A stretch of 64,000 nt of DNA, taken from positions 24,137 to 88,136 of the IMG/VR virus record IMGVR_UViG_3300017950_001860. One strand, written 5' to 3'. The translations under genes were made by a program, and so were the position numbers. How positions within the stretch are numbered: the stretch's first letter is position 1; every line of letters starts with the position of its first letter. The DNA is from a virus. Under the pieces are notes generated by a model, which saw nothing but the letters and a program-made list of their open reading frames with translations, was not told where the DNA came from and searched no databases. Of this stretch, positions 32,982 through 44,900 are shown one piece after another.

Positions 32982-35900
32982 AGTTTCCGGATCTCAGAAA
33001 GAACCCGATACTTGTTTCTGTTTCAGTTATTGATTCGCCTATTACGTTCCACATTGAGCCTTTTTTCCTAGTTACTACAATGTTTCTAGTAGCAAACTCT
33101 AGCAATGACGAATTAGTAATATCAATTATTGCTTGTACTGGTGTGTCGTTTTCAATTACATACGATAATGTAAAATCTGCTGCTACATCTTCATCACCTT
33201 CAGGCGAGTCTTGTGCTATATTAGGATTATATAATTTAGACGTTTTACCAGTTAGTCTAATACCATTAATAAAGATTTCAAACTCATCGACAGAATTAGG
33301 TATAAACCCTAATTCAAATGTACTTGCAACTGAAGATACATCTGCACTATCAACTGTTTGTGTTTGCGTTACATCTTCATATGTAATATTTTTTGTTCTA
33401 CTTTGATCATACACTGGTGTACCTAGTGGATGTACATCACGCACTCCTGTACCAAGCGTTCCTCGACGTATTAGTCTAAGTCTATTTTCATCCTTAACTA
33501 GGTATTCAATACGCTCCTTACCTATCCAAAGCACCCCAGGTAAATTTAATTCTCTATCTGGTTCTGGTAAGTTAGTTGCATCTTTAACTTCAATTTGTAA
33601 ATCATACTGCGTAAGTTCTTTTGAAAGTTTAGTTGTTGGGCTATCAATACGCTTATAAGTTGTATTATTTGTTATGTCTTTAAAGATTCTATAACTATAT
33701 ACTGCACTATCTTCTCCTTTAGTAGTAACTTGCATATCGAGTGTATCTTGCACTTGTCCTGGAACTAGTTCTTCAACACTTTTTGCACTTTCAGGAGTAA
33801 CAAAGTTATCACCATCAATTATAATGTCTTCAGGTCTTTGTCCACTTGCATTTAAATAGTTTAAATCACCACCACTAATATCAGTATCATAAGTTGCACC
33901 GTAAGGTAAAATACTACCATCGCTTGTAACTTTTCTTACAACAATCTTTACATATGATTCTCCTTCTCTAATTGCAGTCATTATTCCTAAGTCATTTAGA
34001 TTAATTACCTGTGTTTCACCGTCGCCGACTAATGTTTGACAAGTTGCGTTTAGATTAGATTGTTGGGCAGTACCAAAGTTTTCGTCATCGTGTCTAATGT
34101 TACTAAAGATATTATCATTAGAATCTATACCAATCCTGTAAATGTTATATGACACATCTAATTCTAGTGCTCTAGGTAATATTATACTTGTACTAGAACC
34201 GTCAAGTTCTACAATTAGATCTTCTAATTCTTCATCAGTATCATAGTCAAAATCAGTCCATTCGCCGTTGCCCCAGCCACGTGCTGTTCCAAAATCTAAA
34301 GTATCAATTTGTACACCAGCATAATCAATACCATCCATTAATTGTGCTGCATCTTTACTAATCATATTATCATTTGGATTATACGCAAACTTAATTCTAT
34401 CAATAGCATTTAATATTTCTAAACTTTTGTTATAGACAATAGTAACAGTATCGCCTACACCAGCCGGTGTACTTAATACAACTCGACCTTTATATCTTGT
34501 ATAACCTTTGGACATATCTTGAATATTAGTTACTGAATATTGTCCTGATAATACCTCGGTATTGTTAATGTATACTACATAAGTACTATTTAAAACTTGC
34601 ATCGGCCATTCTAAATCAAACACTGTTTGTGTTCCTGTTCCGGTAAACGATTGTGTGTGCTCTAATGTATTTACAGATTGGGTTAGTACTGGCCAATTTC
34701 TATCAAATTTAATTGTAGATCTAATTGTTCTAGGTTTACTTCTACCTAAGACAGGGTAAGCTGTTGCTTGAACTCCTTCTGAATTAGGAGGAGGTGCTAT
34801 TTGAATAGTTGGTATTGATGTATAGCCTTCACCTGGATATACAATTTTTAATCCGGTAATATTCCCGTACCCGATAAATGCTTCTATTACTGCGCCGCTG
34901 CCGCCGCCGCCGATAACTTCGACTGCTGGCTTTGTTGTATATTCTGTGCCGCTATTTGTAATTTTAATATCGGTAATTTCAAAGCCAACATTATCTAACC
35001 AATTACGTCTTGGATATTCTGTAATATTATCATCGGTTGTTACTATTTCTCCGTTTGTAATTTTAACATTATTAGGAACTATCTTTTCTTTTATATCATC
35101 ATAGTAAGTAGGTAAATCAAAATCAGTAACGGAAGTATTTGTTTCTTCTGTTTTTGTATGATTACTAATAAATTCTCTTAATACAGTTTTAAAAGGTTTT
35201 ACTTCTTCTATATAAGACTTATAATTATCCAAATTATCAACATTAAATGTTATATCTTGTTCTAATGTACTTGCATGATGCTTTACTTTAACAAAACTTG
35301 TTTTAAAGAACCAGTCCACCGAACGCTGTTCGTTCAAGATATATCTTAATGACGAAATAAACAACTGGTTATATTCATTTTGCAAGTTTCCGACAAATAT
35401 ATCGTCTCTAATTGCTTCTAATATTATTCTTAATTCAATTCTAGGATCTTTATCAAAACTAAAATTATCAAAACTTCTATTATCAAATCCTGTGCTAGAA
35501 TTTACGCCATAAAGCGAAGGTAAAAGTTTAATTGTACCATTCTGTCTGCCAATAGTATCGTAAACTTGTGTAAAATCTTCATTATCTGTTGTAGACTTTC
35601 TTTTAAGCAATAACCAGCCCCCTGTGCCTACATTTTCAACTTTTATAATTTGACCTAATTTTGCATTAGTTCCTTCTATTTGATATGTGCCCTTTATGTA
35701 ATGGTCAACCTTTGATAATGCATTATATCCAGCTGCATACCAATCAATATACTGCCAATATCTCGGAACAGAATAACTTTGTACTCTTGTTTTTTGCCAT
35801 GTTTCTTCAGTAGAATTATATCTATAAATAGCCCAAGAATTATCAGATAGTGTATTATCAGTTATAACAAGAGCGCTATATGCTCTTACTGTAATACTAG

Positions 35901-38900
35901 TATTATTATCATAGTTTGATCCATTGTTAGTAAGATTTACACGGGTTATTTGTCCTAGATTATTAATTTCTATTTCAAAATTAGCATCTTGTCCTATGCC
36001 GTTTATTGTATAAGTAGGAGGCACTTTATATCCTCTACCAGGATCTAATATCTGTACGTTAGTTATTTTACCGTTGGTTATAACTGGTTTTAAAATTGGT
36101 GTTTTTATTTTCGAGTTAATAGAAGTAAGTTCAGTTTCATTATTAAATGTAACATCAAATAATCCAGAATTAATAGTAGGTAATTCGTCAACTAAATTTA
36201 AACGTTGCATATCAATATTGTCAACTATATTATTGTTTTCTAGAACTATATTAACCCTATCAACAAGATTTTTTAAAGCCTCTACTCTATTTTTAAACAT
36301 GCCTTGACGTGGATTATTTTGTATACCGTATCTGTTTTTCTCTAATAGTGCAGGATCGGGTATAGTCCTATCTGATTTATCAAAACCAATTAGACTATCA
36401 AACCATTTTGTTTCGATAATTGGATGCGGTGCACTATTTTTTAAACCATCTGAAAGAATTTGATAAACATCATGTTCATTTTGATCACGATTATCCTGTA
36501 TGTGATACCTAATATTTAAAACTATATCATCATTTGTAATTAAACTATCGCAATTATTTAAAGATATACCATTAGAACTTAAGAAACTTATAAATCTATA
36601 TCCCTGCTCTCTCGGTGTTGCAATTAATCTTGCAATATCTAAAGCGGAAATTGTTCTGTTAGTATCTGTTTTAGGAACACTATTTTTATTGCGCACCCAG
36701 TAGTAGTAAATTTCACTAAATGTCTGACTGTCATTGTCGTATATAAAGCGTTTACTAAACTGTGTATCGCCGTATAATGTTGTTCCAGAAATGCCGAGTG
36801 TCGAACCTTCTGGTAAATTTGATAATTCGTCCCATGTGCTAGGCAAATAAACAGATTCTACCCATTCATAAACATCTACTGATGCGTCAGGCTGTAATTC
36901 ATTCCAATTATCTTTTTGGTATTGTATAGACTTTTGATATGGATATGTAAATTTACATTTAGATATATCCCACCAAATTTTTCCAACATGTTCATCTGAC
37001 CAAAATACTGTATCAGCAGCATCACCGACATTATACGATGCAGGATCATAAGGTGTTTTATAAGTAATATTCTTTTCTGCAGGTCCTGCAATCTTTCCTT
37101 GTATTGGATCAATAAAATCTAGGTAAGAAACAATTTCATCACGGGTTTTATTATACAAAAATGCACTCTTAATTTTTTTAATATCTACAGGATCTGATAT
37201 TTGTCTAGTTACTGTCCAAGTCTTTGCATCGTAGGTTTTCCTATAATTAAAAAACTCACCTTGATACTGATTATTATCTTGAGCCGATGCACCAATATAC
37301 AAATGATTTCCATTAATCTTTACATTTTGTTCAGCATTATCGTCGATTACTCCGTAGGTAATTCTTTCTGCAAAAATTAAGTTATTGTTAACTTCTTCAT
37401 AATAATATACTACTCCTTGATCGTAAACTTCAGGAGTAAATATTCCGTTTACTATAAAATCAGTACTATCGTCAATAAACACCCTAGCATCTAAACTACC
37501 AATGGCTAAATTTTCTTCGCCAAAGGACAAAGTATATCCAAACTTTTTGGTTGTAAACACAGACGGTGGTGTAATAATTTGTGGATTGTTTACATCAAAC
37601 TGTCCGCTAACAAAATTATATATGTGTACTGAACCAATTCCATCTAAAGTTCTCGAGACTGCTAATTTATTCCCTTGTGGATTTAATTTAAAACTAGTTG
37701 CAAACCCTACATTGCCATCGGTATCATCTATAGTTTGTTGATATCTATACCTTCCATTATCAAGCACATAAACTACCAACGCAATAGAATTTCCTGTTTG
37801 TGAAATTTTTGTTATTAAAATATTTGCATTTTCACTAACAATAAAGTCATCACTAAACAATACTATATCAGTGTTATCAAACTGCGCATCGCCAGTTATT
37901 AGACTTGACGTTATCCAAGGAATATATCCAATATATTCCACGTTGTTATCAACTGCTGTCCAACTTGCATCAGTTGAAAGATCTCCGATAGTTGCCGAGG
38001 TAATTATATTTGTTTTTGCTTTATATAATCCATTGTTATACAGTACAACACTTCCTTTTCCATATTCTGAATTTATTGCGATAGTACCTCGGTATTTTTC
38101 ATCAGTAGTTCTCCTCCAACTAATATCTTCCCAACTATTGCTATCATCAATGTCATTATCAGAAGTTAATGTTGTTCTTGCTCTATAATATCTTCCTTCG
38201 TTGCTTACTGTTTCACCTATGACATAATTTTCATTAGAATTATATTTTCCTCTATAATTCGTTACATCTATAGGTCCATGTTCAAAGAAAGTTATTATTC
38301 CTGAATTTTCTTCTGTGCCCGAACCTTTACTCGAAACACACAACTTATAACCATTATTAGAATTTAATATTTTAACCTTTTTACCAAAATTTTCATTTAA
38401 TACGTTAAAGTTAAATTCACTTACTAAAACTTGATTAAGAACATAATTATTGATGCCTGACTTACTATAGATAGCCACGGCTCCTACACCATTTAAACTA
38501 GGATTACCTGCTTCGTTTGTTTCAATATGATAGATTTGAGACCAGTCTAAGTTTAAAGAACTCGGAGCGCTTGCAGTAATTTCTGAAGCAAGTGTCTGAG
38601 TAAGTACAGTATAAAAATAATATTCTTGATCAAAAATTTCGCTATATTGAGAATAAGCAAAATCATTATCAGCTTCGAATACTAAAAACTTTCCGGCATC
38701 GCCTGATGGTACAACAGTGTCTGCATTAAAATCGTTTATTTCACCTATAAGCCTGTTTACTTCTCTTACTGTGCCGTCAGTTGTTGTACCTGCTAGTCTA
38801 AGTATTTGAACTTGTGCAATATTTGGCTCTAAGTCCCACAATCCACTATTAATTTTAATATATACTCTTACCTTTTGAAAGTCAACACCTGTATTTCTTT

Positions 38901-41900
38901 TTATATAGACAATAGTAGCTTCATGATCTGTTGGTGTTGGATTTGTGCTAGGTTGACCATTTATGTCTAGTGGTCGTTGCACATCTTGTATTACATCACC
39001 AACCTTTAAACCGTATATTGTTCCTTCAAAATTAGTGTATCCAGAAAAATCAATATCAATGTACCCATCCCATACATCATATACAGTTTGAGTTTTATTA
39101 GTAATAGCATGTGTAATTCCGCTTGCAGATACATCAATAGCATTTTCATAATTATACATATAAAATTCGTATGACGGATTTGAACTACTACCGATACCTA
39201 CTAGATTACTACTTACACTGTTTGACAAATTAGTAGGTACTCGTACAATCCATTTATCTGATAAAACTATTCCGTTATCAGGATCGTTGTATGTTAATTG
39301 ATCAATTATATTAACTCTATCTCTAGCTAGATTAACTTCTCCTATACTGTTTACTGTATCTAAGACATTAACATAGTCAATTCTTGTCTGAGTACCTGCA
39401 TTGTAATTACTTGCTTCTAATACATCAAGATATACTAATCCTTTTCCAGTTTCAAACGGAGTATTAGTAGAAGTGTATACTGGCGAGTCAATTAACCATA
39501 AGCCAAATTCTTCAGAAGTTTCACCTAACGTAACTTCAGTATATGTACCAATCGGTGCAGTTAGATCGTTTGCAAAATCATATAAATTTAAAAAATCAGT
39601 AGTATCAAAAGTTCCCTTTTCGTCTTTTAAATAAATCATAAGATCAGTTGACGTTGCTTTAACTTTTGCTACAGTTGCAGATCCAGTACTAGATTGTACT
39701 ATATCACCAGTATCAACTGTTCTTAAATAATCATTAATTATTATAATTCTAGTAATTTTTTCTTGTATGCGATGCCATCCAGAAACAAAGTCTGTAGATA
39801 TACCAAATGTACTTAATGTATCATTCCATGGTTTATATACTGAAGTTAGTGAACCGTTAACGTATGATAATTCATTCCATTTTAGTCTTATATAGTCTCC
39901 AGTTGTGGTGGCAATATGCTGAGCAAGAGGAGCTCTTACAAGAATATGATCATTACCGGACGTTGAGCCTAGTCCAGGATATGCTTGAGAAAGTAACGTT
40001 AAGTTTGTACTATCTTGATCTATTCTAGATTCTATGTTAATATAACTATCATATGTTTCAAAAGTCTGTGTTGTTCCTTCTTGTACAATATTTCTATTTG
40101 CACGCCATAACGACTCTTTATATTTTACAATATCTCTTTTAGAATACAATACATTAGATACATAGTCGCCTTTATATTTTGTTTTAATTTGACTAGCCCC
40201 AGGAATACCTATTGCTAAAAATTCTCCATCATCACTAACAGATACAGACTTACCGTATTTGGCATTTTCTGTACTAAAAGGCAATTCTAAACTTGTAAAA
40301 GTTTGTACAAATTCATGTGCAGTATCTTCTCTATTTCGTGTATAGTAAAATACTTTACCATTACCGCTTTCAGGCGATGACAAAAATAAATCTTTATTAT
40401 TGCTACTTATAGCAAAGTCACTTGCATAGTCTGTAAAAACTTCTAAGTTAGTGCTGTCTTCAGGATCTTCAGGATTAACAATTGACCCTAACACCTTATA
40501 AGATGGTGTATTTTCTAATACTGCCCAGCGATTTTCTCCTGCATAGTTATCTATCCATACTCGCTGACTTTCAAACTTAGACTCTCTAGCAATAGTATTA
40601 AATTCTTCAAAGTTACTAGCTCTTACTTTTTTAATTGTATAAATGTCAAAGTTTTCTGAATCAAAGTCAATTATGTTGTTGTCTTCAGATACTCTGATAA
40701 AAATTTGATTATCTATGTAACTTATTACTTCATAAAAAGAAAATACATTATAAAGTTGTGCACCTACAATAGCAACGTAGTCTCCTGATTCTAAATTAAA
40801 TCCTTGATTCTCTGTAAGAGTTATAGTTGCATAATATTGATTAGATTCATCAGGAGTTGCAAATACAGAAAGACTAGCGGAGTTAACTTCAAGATCTATA
40901 ATTTGATATACATTCCAGTTATTTGGATTTTCGAATGTAACCCATATGTATTGTTCGATGTTCATTTGATTAATGTCAACATCTTTTAGGTCAGTTATTG
41001 CTGCTGTTTTAAAATCAATATCATCTTCATGAACATAACCACCAGATAAAATATATTCTTTATTAGTAGTAGTTGGGAATGTGTTTACATTAAAATCCTG
41101 CGGTTTATCTAAAAGATCAAACGGTCTTACTCTGTAAGTTTTGTCAAATGTTTCTTCAGGTAGATATTCTACAAATTCAATCGATTGCGGAGACTCTCTT
41201 AAATTGCTTTGTGTTATAGGTATTTCTATCTGTTTAATATTATCTGTCGAACCGTACTTTCCTACCTGTAGTGCCCATTCTTCGTAAAACTCTAAACCTT
41301 GTCCTCTAATAGAATTAAACAATTTATCAAGAGCATTCATAGTTCCTTTATCTTGGATATAACCTTGATAAAATTTATATTGACTTACATCATCTTGTAT
41401 AATATTTGACAAGTATTCTCTTTTTTGGTAGCCAATTAAATGCTGTGCCATCTTTTGTTGTTCTAAATCAAAGTTATCAGTATCGAGATCATAGAAGTCA
41501 GCAAACTGATTAATTTTGTATTCAAAGTTAGCTATTAGTTTTGATTCAGGTTTTTCATTTAACCTTACCCAATTAGTAAATTCAAAATTATACGACCCTG
41601 CTACTTCATTATTAGCAACATAATAGTACTCTTTGTATTTTACAACACTTCCGATGTTATAGTCTTGCCATCTTGTCCATTCAGTAACGTGAGTATCGTC
41701 GTATATAAATCCAGGTATATTTAATCCGCCTAACCAGTTGTCACTGCGATAACCTAGAACCTTTAAACGTTCTTGTCTATATCCAGTTCTCGGTTGATAA
41801 ATTTTATCATTAAACACTGTTTCGTTATCAATTATTACAACATGTTCTTTTTGCACTAATGGCAGTGCTAAATTATAAATTCCGCTGTCAGTATTTTTTG

Positions 41901-44900
41901 TTTTTAAACTAAAACTATTGTTGTCTCTTAAAATACTACTAAATTTTTGCCTTAACGGTAAACCTTGTTCTGATAATAACGAATAGTCGTAAAACTCATC
42001 ATATATATCATCTACTACTGCAAAATCTTTCTTAAATTCTAATGCATATGCTCCCGGGCTTAACGAAAGTATTGTACCAGAAGCCCAGCCTTCAGACGTC
42101 CAAATAACAAACTCTTGAAGTGCATTATTCCAATTTTCTATAGTATTAAATTTATCATTAAAATAGTCAAAAGTAAACCCTGTTGATTTTAAATATTCTT
42201 GATATCCTAACAAGAAATCACAAACTTCCTGAGTACTTGTAAGTTTTGTGCCGTAGTTTAAATTAGAAATCTTTGTTTCAAACGTGGATTTAATAACTAC
42301 AGACTTTCCTCCGTTTACCGGTAGATTGTCTAGTTTAAAATGAACATTAGTATCAAAGACGCTATCACTAGTATAATTAGACGACACTCTATAATATTCG
42401 TTTTTATACTTGACTACTTGTCCTTTTATATATTTTTTATTTTCAGTCCAATCTGTACTTGGCTCTGGATCACCACCAAATGTAAACTCTCTATCGCCCT
42501 GTCTAGTTAATGGTTTAAAATATTTAAAATTAGGATTATTAAAGTTGTATCCTTTAACAATATATCCATCTGTTGCTTTTTCTATTATTACACCACTATA
42601 CACAATTACATCTATAGGTGAACTAGTATTTAAAAATACATCATAATTTTCTTGGGGAATAAAAATACCCGACGGTTGATCATTTGTAGGTGATTTACTA
42701 TCTAATATAATGCTTAGTTTGTCTTTGTCTGTAAATCCTGCTAATTTAAATCCTAACTGATTGTTTATATTTTTTAAATCATACTGATAATCATCATACA
42801 ATGCATATACATTTGATCCGATTAAATTATGCACAAAATTTACAAGTCCACTAGTAAACACACGTGAATTTTGATTTACTGTATTTGGTAATGATAACGA
42901 TGCTAAATTAACTTGTTTTTGAGTACTTAGATATACGTTTTGATTTGCATTATTTTTTACTGTTCTTGATGTATCAAAAGCCATAGACATAAAATGTGCA
43001 GGTTTATTAAGTAGCATTGCTTTTACTAATGCAAAACAATAAGAACTACTTCTACGCCATGCAGTTTCTACTGGAGAATGATCACCAAATTTGAAAGGTT
43101 TGCCTAAATCTCTAAACACAATATTTTCAATATGACCTGATTCAGCCGGTGACTTTAATTTACCTTGAGAATCTACTGGTACAAAATTAAGTAGTCCGGG
43201 TCTAGCATATAAAGGATTTATTTTAGTACCATTAGGATCTTTTATAGTGCCTGTTTCTAAATCTTTCCACAATACTATGTTATCAGATGTATAAGGTGAT
43301 GCACCATATTGTGTTTCCCACCATTCTGGCTTAATACTAAATCCTAACATTTCCCACGGATGTGTATGTGGACGGTCAGTGTCATATGCATTTATGTAAA
43401 CGCCTCTCCAAAATCCCTCTACCGACTTTCCATTTTGATTTACAGATGTGCTATAATTGTATGTAAACGTATTATCTACATTATAAAAGTCATTTTTAGT
43501 ATAATCGGATATATTAGATCCTTGCATCCATTGAATAAAATCTTTTAACAGTATGTCGTTAACTTTATCTGAATTAATATAACTGTTTCTATATGATCCT
43601 GATATAAAATTGTGTATATTAACTAAGGTTTTAGTATAATCGATCTTAATATTATTATAGATACGTTTTTCAAAATCTAATAACAAGTTATCTCTAAAGT
43701 CTTTATATGCTCTAATAAAACTACCGTCGTGACCTCTTATTAATGCAATTACAGGATATTCTTCATAATCGGTATTTGGTGCTACGCCCTTTTTAACTAA
43801 AGACTTTGGTGCATAAAAGTATACTGGTAGACCGTTTAACTTTATTGTTTCTACTTCGCCATTGGCATCAGCATCTCTTGCTGTACTTCTATCAATATAT
43901 AACGGATAAAACCATCCTTGTGTAGTATGATTATTTTCTAATTGTCCATAACATGTATAGGCTAAAGTTGTATTAATTTCATCATCATTAACAAATGTAT
44001 CATCAATTGTAATTTCTGGATGATAACGAGGATACATTCCTAATTTTGTAGGTGTTGGCGGAACAAATGCTCCATCAGTATTGTCGTATTCATATATTTC
44101 TAATATATCACCTGTTTGCTGAACAGAATCTAGATTAATAAATCCTTCATCTGTAAAATTATAATCGAGATTATAAATTAATTGTTTTCCGTTAAGATAA
44201 ACATTAACTGATTTTTCTGATAGATTCGATAAATTAAATTTCTTAGATAATCCGTAAAACTTATCATCTTTATCAAATATAGTATGTACAATTTTATTTG
44301 TTGTATTATATCCTAACATGTCTGAGAAATAGAAAGGCTGTGTTTCAGTTTTATCTTTATTAATTTCTTGTAAAACTTTATCTAAATGAAGTTTTGTTTC
44401 GCCGTCAAAGCCTAAATTAGTTGCAGTATTAATAACCTCTCTTTTAAACTTCTCATATTCTTTTGCATTATATTCTATAGCATTAACAATATTAAATTTC
44501 TTACTAGTTAAGTGATATAGCGGTAAATTTAAAGGACCTGTATGTTTAATAAATCTTTTTCCAAATTTATCAATATCTCCTAAATCTCGCAGATTACTGT
44601 TACCTGGAAACACACCGTCAAATTCTTGCAAATCTTCTACCATTGATAAAACTTGATCAGCAACTTCGCCAAATGTAAAACTTGTAATTTCTTCATTTAA
44701 CGGATTTTTTTCTAAATTTAAAGGTATTTCATAAAATCCATTGTCATTTTTATCAGCAGCAGAAGTAGTCTTTATTACAACACTGTCATTTTCGTTTAAG
44801 TCGTTAGTAAATATTACCGTTGCTTTAGAATCCTGTCTATAAATTGTATAATCGGTAATTTCTTTTTGTATATTATTATTAACAAATACACTTACAACTA

